A DNA stretch of 59,476 nt, taken from contig CAKZOD010000071.1 of the NCBI GenBank assembly GCA_937136055.1, positions 1 through 59,476 of the forward strand, given 5' to 3'. The position numbers and the translations under genes were made by a program. Positions 35,509 to 43,870 of this stretch are shown in pieces; the first letter of the stretch is position 1; each line of letters starts with the position of its first letter. The DNA comes from an uncultured Oceanospirillaceae bacterium. GTDB lineage: Bacteria; Pseudomonadota; Gammaproteobacteria; Pseudomonadales; Balneatricaceae. The notes beneath the pieces are model-generated. The model saw only the letters and a list, made by a program, of their open reading frames with translations, was not told the origin of the DNA and ran no database searches.

Positions 35509-36372
35509 ATGAATTTAATTATGAATTTAATAAAGTTAAGATCTCATTTTTTGGTTGTTAGCTGTTTGTGTAGCACCTTAATAACAGCAAACGTCTCAGC
35601 AACAACACAAGCGCAAGATGTACTGACCTTGGGGATAGTACCTCAACAATCAGCCAAAGTGCTGGCAAAATTGTGGACACCTATTTGCGAGTATCTCAGT
35701 GAAAAAACGGGGATGAAGATTATTTTTAGTACCGCTAAAGATATCCCTACTTTCGAAAAGCGCGTGCTAGCAGGTGAGTACGACATTGCTTATATGAACC
35801 CATACCATTTCACCGTTTTTCATCAAAAGCCGGGTTATCAAGCGATTGCTAAAGAGCAAAAAAAGCGTATTAAGGGCATTGTTGTGGTGCCTAAGGATAG
35901 TGATATAAAAGAATTACAGCAGCTCGATGGACAAACGCTGGCGTTTCCAGCTCCAGCGGCCTTCGCCGCCAGTGTAGTACCTCGTGCAAAAATGCGTGCT
36001 GATGGCATAAATATCACGCCTAAATATGTCTCATCCCATGACTCTGTCTATTTAGGTGTGGCACGTGGCTTTTTCCCCGCAGGTGGTGGAGTGTTACGCA
36101 CTTTTAATAATACGGACAGTGCGGTTAGAGATAAGCTAAAAGTGCTTTGGACAACACCAGGATATACCCCTCATGCACTGGCTGTGCACCCTAGATTAAA
36201 AAGTGAAACAGTTGATAATATCCGCACTGCCCTGTTTGATATGTACAACAGCGAAGAGGGTAAAAAGTTATTAGCCAGTGTTAAATTCAAAAACTTAGGA
36301 CCTGCGGACAGCAGTGATTGGGATGATGTCCGTGCCTTGGATATCAAGCTACTAGAGCACATGTTAAATTGA
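35509..36372 (+). CDS. PhnD-like periplasmic substrate-binding protein
   Basis: A 287-residue phosphate/phosphonate-type binding protein with a signal peptide (basic start, hydrophobic core at about 14-28, Ala-rich cleavage region near ANVSATT). The fold motifs GEYDIAYMNPYHFTVF, QLDGQTLAFPAPAAFAAS and the SHDSVYLGVARGF region are typical. A second in-frame ATG at 35521 is an alternative start. No ABC permease or ATPase gene is near. Instead a sensor kinase begins 18 bases after the stop, so it probably presents a ligand to that kinase rather than feeding a transporter. The ligand is unknown; the family is broader than phosphonates. Confidence 0.88.
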   Translation: MNLIMNLIKLRSHFLVVSCLCSTLITANVSATTQAQDVLTLGIVPQQSAKVLAKLWTPICEYLSEKTGMKIIFSTAKDIPTFEKRVLAGEYDIAYMNPYHFTVFHQKPGYQAIAKEQKKRIKGIVVVPKDSDIKELQQLDGQTLAFPAPAAFAASVVPRAKMRADGINITPKYVSSHDSVYLGVARGFFPAGGGVLRTFNNTDSAVRDKLKVLWTTPGYTPHALAVHPRLKSETVDNIRTALFDMYNSEEGKKLLASVKFKNLGPADSSDWDDVRALDIKLLEHMLN

Positions 36373-36390
36373 TAAAGAAGAGTATTGCTG

Positions 36391-38007
36391 GTGTCTTTTA
36401 GGCTAAAAACGATATTAGGTATCGCTTTGATTGAGGCGATACTGTTGCTTGCGTTGATCACGATGATACTCGATTACTTAAAGTCATCTAACTACGATGC
36501 ATTATCTAAAAGAGCGCTAACAACAGCGACGTTGTTTGCTACCACCACCAAAGATGGTGTGCTGTCCTATGATTTAGCTTCTTTGGAAGCGTTTGTGAGT
36601 GAGGTTTTAAAAAACCCAGATCTTAAATACGCCAGAGTATTAGGCCCGCAGGGCCAGCTGTTTGCCAGTGGCGGTGATGAGCAGGCCCTGCAACGGACCT
36701 TTAAACAAGATTTACAAGTTGAGCAAGTCTCCGATGGTATTTACGATACCTTTGCCAATATTTCAGAGGCTGGAGTTAACTACGGTAGAGTCGAGCTAGG
36801 GTTAGATATAGCCCCTATTTTGGCAATTATTAACGAAGCGCAACAGCGAAGTGCCATTATAGGTTTGATCGAAATGGCGTTGGTTGCACTGTTCTCGTTT
36901 ATCTTAGGCAGCTACTTAACTGGCCAGCTCAAAGAGTTGCGCCGGGCGGCTAAGGGAATTGCGAGAGGGGATTTGAACGTTAATGTGCCAGTAAAGGGAC
37001 GTGATGAAATAGCCGATGTGGCCAAGGCCTTTAACTCGATGGCTAAGAATTTGCGTATTGCCAGTGATAAGCGCAATCAAGCAGAGCGTGAATTACAAGA
37101 GCTAAACCAGTCACTTGAAGCGCGGGTAGAGCGCAGAACGGCGCAGCTAGAAGCACGTAATAAACAGTTGTCGGCGGCTAATGCGGAGATCAAAGCAGCT
37201 CAAGCTCAATTGTTACAATCGGAAAAAATGGCCTCTTTGGGTTTACTCGCCGCAGGGGTTGCACATGAAATTAATAATCCGATGAGCTTTGTGATCAGCA
37301 ATATCTCAACCTTAGAGCGTTACCAAGCTTGTTATCAATGGTTGCTAACTCACTATCGCTCTTTAGCAAACGAGCCTGATGTAGAAAAACGCAGTGCGTT
37401 GCTTGAGCAAATAAATGCTAAAGAGCAAGAATTTGATATGTCTTTTATTGAAGAAGACATCGATGATTTATTGAAAGATACTCAAGAAGGTAGCTTGCGT
37501 GTTAAAGAGATTGTCAAAGGGCTGAAAGAGTTCTCCCATGTCGATCAAGATAACAAGCAGGTTCTGTACGATATCAATCAATGTATCGAAAGCACCTTAA
37601 AAGTAGTCAACAGCAAACTTAAATATCACTGTGAACTTAAATTAGACCTGCAACCTGTGCCTAAGATCCTGATAGCAGTGGGTGAGATGAATCAGGTCTT
37701 TTTAAATATCTTAGTCAATGCCTCTCAAGCTGTAAAAGAAGAGGGCATTATCCAAGTCAGTAGTCGATTAGAAGATGGGCAAATTGTTATTGAAGTCAAA
37801 GATAATGGTGAGGGGATTAAGCCTGATGTTCTGACAAAAATATTCGATCCATTTTTTACCACAAAGAGCGTTGGCAAAGGGTCAGGGCTAGGTCTGTCGA
37901 TTTCTTATGGAATTGTCGAAGAGCATGGCGGGACGATCAAAGTGAGTAGCGCCTTAGGAGTTGGAAGTTGTTTTCGAATTGAGTTACCAGTGAGTCCTCC
38001 TACTTAA
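36391..38007 (+). CDS. Membrane sensor histidine kinase with HAMP
   Basis: A kinase of about 538 residues. A TTG at 36385 gives a longer frame, but AAGAAGAG lies eight bases before the GTG at 36391, which I chose. Segments: membrane helix at about 7-28, periplasmic domain to about 150, second membrane helix at about 153-175, HAMP ([18 protein letters not shown]), coiled coil, H292 in GVAHEINNP, and an ATPase with [24 protein letters not shown] and GSGLGLSI. It is preceded by a PhnD-like binding protein and followed by a REC protein, together forming one operon. The periplasmic domain is the likely docking site for the binding protein. Confidence 0.93.
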   Translation: MSFRLKTILGIALIEAILLLALITMILDYLKSSNYDALSKRALTTATLFATTTKDGVLSYDLASLEAFVSEVLKNPDLKYARVLGPQGQLFASGGDEQALQRTFKQDLQVEQVSDGIYDTFANISEAGVNYGRVELGLDIAPILAIINEAQQRSAIIGLIEMALVALFSFILGSYLTGQLKELRRAAKGIARGDLNVNVPVKGRDEIADVAKAFNSMAKNLRIASDKRNQAERELQELNQSLEARVERRTAQLEARNKQLSAANAEIKAAQAQLLQSEKMASLGLLAAGVAHEINNPMSFVISNISTLERYQACYQWLLTHYRSLANEPDVEKRSALLEQINAKEQEFDMSFIEEDIDDLLKDTQEGSLRVKEIVKGLKEFSHVDQDNKQVLYDINQCIESTLKVVNSKLKYHCELKLDLQPVPKILIAVGEMNQVFLNILVNASQAVKEEGIIQVSSRLEDGQIVIEVKDNGEGIKPDVLTKIFDPFFTTKSVGKGSGLGLSISYGIVEEHGGTIKVSSALGVGSCFRIELPVSPPT

Positions 38008-38051
38008 AAATACACCGAATTAGAATAAGCATAACACTTGAGGAATTGACA

Positions 38052-39347
38052 TTGACAGCACCTGATTATTCTCAAAACAGTATATTATTGGTTGATGATG
38101 AAGCGGCTATTCTAAGGGCACTGAAACGTCTATTAATGCCGCTAAAGTGCAAAATTCACTGTGCTGAAAGCGGGGCTCAAGCGTTGGAGCTACTTGCTGA
38201 ACATCGTTTTGATTTGATCATTAGTGATATGCGTATGCCACAGATGTCTGGGGATCAACTACTGGCTACAGTTGCCCAGCAGTGGCCACAAACTGAGCTT
38301 ATTATCCTCAGTGGCTATGCTGATTTTGATGCGACTATTAATGCAATTAACAATGGCAGTATTAGCCGCTTCCTGCTAAAGCCATGGAGTGATCAGGAGC
38401 TGTTATCAACGGTAGAGAAGAGCTTTTCCCTGAAGCAGCTTGTGCTACGCAACCAACACCTAGAGAAACTAACAGCCCAAAAAAATAAGCAATTAGAAGA
38501 ATTAAACCACAGCCTTGAAGAAAAAGTCGCTAAGCGCACTGAGCAATTACAGACGATTAACAATGAGCTGCAAGAAAGTTATCGCGCAATAGTAAAGATG
38601 TTCTCGTCCCTCGTTGATTCACGTTTCAGTACTATGAGCCGTGAGAAGCAAAGTTTGTATAATAAACTGTTACTGGCGGTGGCTGAGAAATTTTCAATTA
38701 CAGATGCACCGTTAAAGCAGCTCTACTTTGCTTGGCAGTTGCGGCATATCGGTAAACTCAGTTTCAGTGATGAGCTGGTTAACAGTGCTTATCTTTCTTT
38801 ATCAGCACAGCAGCAAAAGAACTTTCACCTGCATCCACTACATGCAATGGCAGTGTGCTTAAGGGTAAAACCTCTTTATCCTTCAGGGCAGATTATCTCC
38901 CAGCATAAAGAGTATTTAGATGGCAGCGGTTATCCTAAAGGCTTAACAGGCGCGCAAATTGATAAAAGAGCGCAGATTATCTGCGTGTTAAATGACTATA
39001 TCGAACTGACCCAAGGTCGTTACAAAGCGCAGGCAGAAAGTTCAGAGCAAACTTTTAATTATATGCAAGGTGAAGGGTGCGATAAATATGATCAGGATGT
39101 TGTCAGCACACTTAAAGCATTGCTGGCAGAATTTGCCACTGAACAAGCACTTATGTATGACACTTTAGTTTCCAGTGATAAGCTAAAAAAAGGCATGGTT
39201 TTGAGTCGCGATATAGTTAACAGCGCCAATTGCCTGCTGCTCAGTGCTGGGCAGCTATTGGATGAAACACTGATACAGCGCATTCATGAAATGGAACATA
39301 ATTTACAAGAAAAACTGGATATTTTTGTCACAAGTAAAGGGGCTTAA
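38052..39347 (+). CDS. Response regulator with a degenerate HD-GYP domain
   Basis: About 431 residues. The receiver domain has its phospho-acceptor in LIISDMRMPQMSG and the KPWSD ending. A coiled coil follows (about 135-175), then an HD-GYP-like domain. Of the hallmark motifs, HDIGK reads RHIGK, HHExxDGSGYP reads QHKEYLDGSGYPKG, and AVADVFDAL reads CVLNDYIEL; the first metal-site histidine is also missing. Phosphodiesterase activity is therefore doubtful, and binding or protein-protein signalling more likely. Of two TTG starts, 38052 has GAGGA seven bases upstream and was preferred over 38046. A hairpin GGGGCT-AGCCCC overlaps its stop codon. It is the last gene of the PhnD-kinase operon. Confidence 0.87.
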   Translation: MTAPDYSQNSILLVDDEAAILRALKRLLMPLKCKIHCAESGAQALELLAEHRFDLIISDMRMPQMSGDQLLATVAQQWPQTELIILSGYADFDATINAINNGSISRFLLKPWSDQELLSTVEKSFSLKQLVLRNQHLEKLTAQKNKQLEELNHSLEEKVAKRTEQLQTINNELQESYRAIVKMFSSLVDSRFSTMSREKQSLYNKLLLAVAEKFSITDAPLKQLYFAWQLRHIGKLSFSDELVNSAYLSLSAQQQKNFHLHPLHAMAVCLRVKPLYPSGQIISQHKEYLDGSGYPKGLTGAQIDKRAQIICVLNDYIELTQGRYKAQAESSEQTFNYMQGEGCDKYDQDVVSTLKALLAEFATEQALMYDTLVSSDKLKKGMVLSRDIVNSANCLLLSAGQLLDETLIQRIHEMEHNLQEKLDIFVTSKGA

Positions 39348-39677
39348 TTGAGCCCCGAATCACTGATCTAGTTTTTGTGAAATTTTAAATTTAATCTGTA
39401 AATAAGTACCTTTAACTAAATAAGCTGACTCACAGGCTGTATAGGCAAATATTCTTTTAGGTTTAACTAATTGGTTTGTGAGCATGCTGCCCTATTTCTT
39501 GTCTCAGATTAACACTCCCTTCGGTTTACCAGCATCCCTTTGTTGATTTAAAAAGTCGTAACTCCCTTAATGCGCCGCCTGCCCTGATGGCGGCTTTTCG
39601 CTAAATATTTTTATCAGAAATTGAAAGAGCTAAATATTTAATATACGATTCGTTATAAAATGTATATGGATTGCATA
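39348..39677. other. Intergenic region before the ParD-like gene
   Basis: About 330 bp without a credible gene. It contains the terminator hairpin at 39574-39598. The ParD-like promoter is presumably in the last 80 bp. Confidence 0.4.
39574..39598 (+). terminator. Intrinsic terminator GCCGCC-GGCGGC
   Basis: GCCGCC (39574-39579) and GGCGGC (39589-39594) form a strong 6-bp GC stem around a 9-base loop, followed by TTTT. It is 227 bases after the response-regulator stop, so it may end a longer untranslated transcript or isolate the ParD-like gene. Confidence 0.75.
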
Positions 39678-39884
39678 ATGGGTATAGTTAAAATTTCAGA
39701 TCAGTTGCATGATGAAATCAGAAAATCGAGTCATGTGATGTCGCGCTCTATAAACTCACAAGCGGAGTTTTGGGTAAAAATGGGTATGTTGGCAGAATTG
39801 AATCCAACATTGACATTTCACGAGATTATTAAGAAGCAGCTACTTAAAGAAAAGCTGACAATTTTTGAGAGTTTCGATGAGTAA
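39678..39884 (+). CDS. ParD-like antitoxin-family protein
   Basis: A 68-residue protein with a ribbon-helix-helix-like pattern (GIVKISDQLHDEIRKSSHVMSRSINSQAEFW) and a helical tail. It fits the ParD_like family better than true ParD. An in-frame ATG at 39660 lacks a ribosome-binding site; that at 39678 has TGGA seven bases upstream. Its last eight bases overlap the start of the methionine aminopeptidase gene, as antitoxin genes overlap toxins. No ParE/RelE toxin is present, so it may regulate or bind the aminopeptidase, or act as an autoregulator. Confidence 0.8.
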   Translation: MGIVKISDQLHDEIRKSSHVMSRSINSQAEFWVKMGMLAELNPTLTFHEIIKKQLLKEKLTIFESFDE

Positions 39885-40653
39885 TGTAATGATCAAAAGC
39901 GCAGCAGAAATCGCATTGATGAGGGAGTCGGGTAAGCTCCTCGCTGATGTTTTTAAGATGTTAGATGAGTTTGTAACTGTAGGGCGAACTACCCTAGAAA
40001 TAGACGCTAAAGTCGAGCAATACATTACAGATGTTTTGAAAGCGCGGCCAGCCAGTAAAGGGCAATACGGTTACCAGTTTTCACTCAACAGCTCCATTAA
40101 CAGCGTGGTTTGTCACGGTGTTCCTAATAAAAACGATCGCTTAACAGCTAAGGATATCGTCAACATAGACATCACTCTTGAGAAAAATGGCTTTATTGCA
40201 GACTCAAGTAAAATGTATTTGTTTAACGAAGCAAGTCGCGCCGCAAAACATTTAGTAAAAACCACATATGAAGCCATGTGGGAGGGCATTAACACAGTGA
40301 AGCCCGGTGCTACTTTAGGTGATATAGGCTATGCCATTCAGCGCCATGCTGAAGTTTTAGGTTACAGTGTGGTCCGTGAATATTGTGGTCATGGTATTGG
40401 CCGAGAAATGCACGAAGAGCCACAAGTTCTGCATGTTGGCAGGCGCAATACTGGGCTAGTTCTAAAGGAGGGAATGACCTTTACAATTGAGCCGATGATC
40501 AATCAAGGGACACGCAAGACCAAAACCAAAAAAGACGGATGGACTGTTGTGACCAAAGATAACAAGCTTTCAGCACAGTGGGAGCATACGATTTTAGTCA
40601 CAGCTACTGGTTTTGAAGTGCTAACACTTCGCCACGATGAAAGTATTAAGTAA
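39877..40653 (+). CDS. map: Type I methionine aminopeptidase, ParD-coupled copy
   Basis: About 258 residues of the pita-bread metallopeptidase that removes N-terminal methionine. The metal ligands are visible: Asp in VNIDITLEKNGFIADSSK, His in EYCGHGIGREMHEEP, and glutamates in FTIEPMI and QWEHTILV. The second conserved aspartate of the usual DxxxxxxxxxxD pair appears as DSSKMY, in the normal place. The ATG at 39877 overlaps the ParD-like gene by eight bases and has GAGAG five bases upstream; ATG 39889 is an alternative. The main housekeeping map usually neighbours rpsB; this one does not, so it is probably a second copy. Confidence 0.9.
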   Translation: MSNVMIKSAAEIALMRESGKLLADVFKMLDEFVTVGRTTLEIDAKVEQYITDVLKARPASKGQYGYQFSLNSSINSVVCHGVPNKNDRLTAKDIVNIDITLEKNGFIADSSKMYLFNEASRAAKHLVKTTYEAMWEGINTVKPGATLGDIGYAIQRHAEVLGYSVVREYCGHGIGREMHEEPQVLHVGRRNTGLVLKEGMTFTIEPMINQGTRKTKTKKDGWTVVTKDNKLSAQWEHTILVTATGFEVLTLRHDESIK

Positions 40654-40802
40654 GATCTTTTTAACCAGTTGTCGATACTAATCGCAATATTTCACCAGTA
40701 CCGTTTAAGCAAGTTATATTAGCTTGAAATAATCTGTAAGTTATTGATTTCTAGCGTCTCTGTCGGTCTAATGAGAACTTACAATAAATTAGGAGTAGCC
40801 TT

Positions 40803-41132
40803 GTGCCCCATTGCATTGTTGAGCATTCAATAACACTCGATCCACAGAAATTATTAGCAGCAGTGTGTAAAGGCGCTGTTGAATCAGCGCTCTTTGAAAC
40901 CAGCGATATTAAAACTCGCGCCATTGCTTACGAGCATTATCAAACAAACGCTAGCCAGCGTGATTTTGTACATGTTGTCGTTAAAATTCTCTCAGGACGT
41001 ACTTCTGCTCAGCAGGAGTTACTGTCTCAGTTAGTGTTAAAGCAATTGGTCGCTCTCGAATACAGCTCCACTTCACTGACCGTAGAAGTGGTTGAAATGC
41101 AGCGAGACTCTTATGCTAAGCAGGTCAATTAA
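40803..41132 (+). CDS. 5-carboxymethyl-2-hydroxymuconate Delta-isomerase family protein
   Basis: A 109-residue tautomerase-fold protein beginning at GTG with AGGAG seven bases upstream. After removal of methionine the N-terminal residue is proline (MPHCIVEHS), the catalytic base of this superfamily. The family member HpcD/HpaF acts in homoprotocatechuate degradation, but none of the other genes of that pathway is present, so the substrate here is open. It is followed closely (4 bp) by a Crp-like regulator. Confidence 0.85.
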   Translation: MPHCIVEHSITLDPQKLLAAVCKGAVESALFETSDIKTRAIAYEHYQTNASQRDFVHVVVKILSGRTSAQQELLSQLVLKQLVALEYSSTSLTVEVVEMQRDSYAKQVN

Positions 41133-41136
41133 TTGA

Positions 41137-41730
41137 ATGAGTATTGAAAAGCAAAGCTTGCTTCAGCGTTTAAGGGAAGCCCTTGAGCAATACGCTGTGA
41201 TTAGCGATCAGACATGGGCGTCATTTGAAGAGATCTGTCATTGTCGCACACTTAACAAGCAGCAATATCTTTACGAGATAGGTGTGCAGCCTCGCTCTTT
41301 TTCATTTTTAGATAAAGGGCTGATTAGAGCATTTGTAGTCGATGAAAAGGGCAGCGAGTACAATAAAATGTTTTTTGATGAGGGCAAGTTCCCAGGTTCA
41401 ATGACCGCTTTGCTTAACTCGACGCCATCGGTACTTGCCTTTGAGGCACTGGAGGAATCAGTGGTGGTTGAAATTGATTTCAGCAGATATCGAGCTTTGC
41501 TTTTTGATAACCCAGAGCTAATGCGTTTTCAAATCGCCTATCTTGAGAAGAACTGGCTGCTGGCAAAAGATTTGCGCGAAGTGGAAATAGTGCAAGAAGA
41601 TGCCACAGCTCGCTACCTGCGCTTTATGCAAGAGCATCAGTCGTTGGCATCGCGTTTAGCGCAGTATCATATCGCCTCCCATCTGGGTATCACCCCAACT
41701 CAGTTGAGCCGTATCCGCAAAAGCCTTTAG
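41137..41730 (+). CDS. Crp/Fnr-type regulator with cyclic-nucleotide-binding fold
   Basis: A 197-residue protein. Residues about 20-130 form a cNMP-binding-like beta roll (QQYLYEIGVQPRSFSFLDKGLIR). The C-terminus has a short HTH-like segment (YHIASHLGITPTQLSRIRKS). This subgroup generally does not bind cAMP; no complete phosphate-binding cassette is visible. It starts 4 bp after the isomerase gene and is probably cotranscribed with it. The gene after it starts 143 bp downstream and might be regulated by it. Confidence 0.87.
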   Translation: MSIEKQSLLQRLREALEQYAVISDQTWASFEEICHCRTLNKQQYLYEIGVQPRSFSFLDKGLIRAFVVDEKGSEYNKMFFDEGKFPGSMTALLNSTPSVLAFEALEESVVVEIDFSRYRALLFDNPELMRFQIAYLEKNWLLAKDLREVEIVQEDATARYLRFMQEHQSLASRLAQYHIASHLGITPTQLSRIRKSL

Positions 41731-41873
41731 AGATGACTTCTAAGTTTTTTTCATAAAAAAAGGATAAATATTTTTAATCTATCGACCTATGTAAATGAGC
41801 GCTGCCTCTCGCTCACGTAATCTTGCCTTATCGACTTGCAAGGGTCGCTTAATTTATCAATTGAGGCACAATT

Positions 41874-42512
41874 ATGAACTTAACATCTGAACTAGAAAAT
41901 GCATTGCAATGGCGCTACGCGGTTAAGCAGTTTAGCGATCAAAAAATTGAAGCGGATCAATTAATTAGGCTGTTAGAAGCGACGCGTTTGAGTGCGTCTT
42001 CCTATGGATTGCAACCTTATAAAATCTTGGTTATTGAAAGCCGCGAACTGCGCGAACAACTGCTCCCTTACTCTTACGGACAAGTTAAAATTGCTAACAG
42101 CTCTCATTTGATTGTGTTTGCTGTGGATAAACAAATAGGGGATATCACGGTTGATCGCTACATTCAAAAGCACGCACAAGTTTGTGGTGTTCCAGCCGTA
42201 CAGTTAGAAAATTATTCGGCACATATGAAATCTGCATTAAATGCTAAAACAGCTACACAGCAATCTGAATGGGCGCATCAGCAAGCTTATCTTGCATTGG
42301 GAAATCTACTGACCAGTGCTGCACTGATGCAGATAGATAGCTGCCCAATGACAGGTATTGATAGTGCTGGCTATGACAAAGTGTTGGGGCTAGCTGAGAA
42401 AGGACTGACAACCTCTGTGATTTGCCCAGTGGGATTTCGCCATATCGATGATCAACAAGCGTATAGCAGTAAAGTTCGCTTTGACTATGACGACATAGTG
42501 ATGGAGATCTAA
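41874..42512 (+). CDS. NfsB-type NAD(P)H nitroreductase
   Basis: A 212-residue FMN oxidoreductase. The N-terminal RYAVKQFSDQKI contacts FMN phosphate, SASSYGLQPYKILVI is the typical second motif, and GIDSAGYDKVLGL lies in the C-terminal part. Members reduce nitroaromatics, quinones or flavins; the true substrate is unknown. It heads a tight cluster with a DUF606 gene one base downstream and a GNAT gene overlapping that, so the three form one transcript. Start by ATG with GAGGCA upstream. Confidence 0.88.
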   Translation: MNLTSELENALQWRYAVKQFSDQKIEADQLIRLLEATRLSASSYGLQPYKILVIESRELREQLLPYSYGQVKIANSSHLIVFAVDKQIGDITVDRYIQKHAQVCGVPAVQLENYSAHMKSALNAKTATQQSEWAHQQAYLALGNLLTSAALMQIDSCPMTGIDSAGYDKVLGLAEKGLTTSVICPVGFRHIDDQQAYSSKVRFDYDDIVMEI

Positions 42513-42513
42513 T

Positions 42514-42972
42514 ATGAACGCGTTATCTTTATTGGCGCTGGTGGCGGGGGCCGCCATCGCCACTCAGGCAACAATGAATGCAAAGCTAGGCGTATTACTG
42601 GATAACTCGCTGATGGCGACAAGCATCGCTTTTCTAGTCAGCAGTGTGCTGACAGTCAGTGTTTTATTACTAACGACCCGCAGCTATCCACAAATGGCAG
42701 CGCTTAAAATTGTACCGAGCTATTTATGGATATCCGGAGGTTTACTCAGTGCATTTGCGGTGGCGATGTTTTATTTTCTGATCCCTAAAATGGGTGTAGG
42801 GTCAATGATGTCCTATGCGTTATCTGGGCAGATAATCATTGCTGTAATTGCCAGTCACTTTGGCTGGTTTGAATTACCAATAAAGCCGATTAACAATTTG
42901 AAAATTATGGGCGCATTAGCACTTATCAGTGGCGTGATATTATTGAACTGGGAGCCAAAAAGTGGATATTGA
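42514..42972 (+). CDS. DUF606 (YdcZ-type) small membrane protein
   Basis: A 152-residue hydrophobic protein with about five membrane segments and the family motif ATQATMNAKLGVLLDNSL. It is a paralogue of the protein at 9983. It starts one base after the nitroreductase stop, and the downstream GNAT gene overlaps its last 11 bases. The substrate is unknown; the family resembles half-size drug/metabolite transporters. Confidence 0.87.
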   Translation: MNALSLLALVAGAAIATQATMNAKLGVLLDNSLMATSIAFLVSSVLTVSVLLLTTRSYPQMAALKIVPSYLWISGGLLSAFAVAMFYFLIPKMGVGSMMSYALSGQIIIAVIASHFGWFELPIKPINNLKIMGALALISGVILLNWEPKSGY

Positions 42973-43759
42973 TCAAGCTAATTTAGCAAACCTAACGGGG
43001 CTGTGGCGCAAATATGGTGCGCAGCACTTATCACCCGCGACTCAAGATAATACAGCTGGCATTATCGCAAATCGTCAATGGCCTGATCGTGTTTGGCAAA
43101 GCGCATCGATGGCGAATACGCGCTTAGATAGCTCCCCTTTAGAAAAAGCCAATGAGCTTAACCAATGGCTAAGCTTGCTACCTGCTAGTGAGCTGGCTAG
43201 CGCGACAATCCCAGTATGGCCGTTTGCAATAGAAGGCAGCTCTCTTTATGTGACTGAGTTTGAGCAGCAACTGGAGAAATTAGGCTTACAGTGTGCGTTT
43301 GAGCAAACGGCGATGTATTTACCATTACAAGGTGTCGATACCCAAGCTTGGATATCTAGAAATGGTTTTAGTGTGGAGCAGGTACAAAACTCAAGCCAAT
43401 TATCGACTTGGGTGAGTATTGCCAGTGAAGCCTTTGGTTACGATATTGATCAACAGGTAGTTGAAAAGCTTATCGATGATCCAAGTATTCAAATTTTGTT
43501 GGCAGTGTCAGCTGGGGAGGCGGTAGCAACAGCTTTACTCTATCAAGATGAGTCTGTAATTGGCTTGCATCAAATAGGGGTTGGTAAAGACTTTCAAGGC
43601 ATGGGCTATGCAAGGAGTATGATGCACGAGATGATCCGCCATTGCGCTAATAAACCAGTAGATTACCTGGTGTTGCAAGCTTCTCAAGCAGGTAAGCCGT
43701 TGTATTACAGTTTAGGGTTTAAAAGCCAGTTTGCGATTAGAAATTATAAAAAAGTTTGA
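42962..43759 (+). CDS. GNAT-family N-acetyltransferase
   Basis: A 265-residue protein starting at GTG inside the end of the DUF606 gene (11-bp overlap). The C-terminal half carries the GNAT acetyl-CoA motif A (IGVGKDFQGMGYARSMMHEMI) and a YYSLGFKSQ motif B. The N-terminal half is of unknown fold. The acceptor cannot be read from the sequence. The operon context with a nitroreductase and a transporter-like protein suggests detoxification, but this is inference. Confidence 0.85.
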   Translation: MDIDQANLANLTGLWRKYGAQHLSPATQDNTAGIIANRQWPDRVWQSASMANTRLDSSPLEKANELNQWLSLLPASELASATIPVWPFAIEGSSLYVTEFEQQLEKLGLQCAFEQTAMYLPLQGVDTQAWISRNGFSVEQVQNSSQLSTWVSIASEAFGYDIDQQVVEKLIDDPSIQILLAVSAGEAVATALLYQDESVIGLHQIGVGKDFQGMGYARSMMHEMIRHCANKPVDYLVLQASQAGKPLYYSLGFKSQFAIRNYKKV

Positions 43760-43870
43760 GTTGGTTGTTTCTTTTTGATCTGTATCATAAGTGCTGGTTT
43801 TGGTGGATTTATATTGGTTGGGCGCTTAGGCGGTTGTTTTTAAATCTAAACATCTAGATCATTTTTGACC

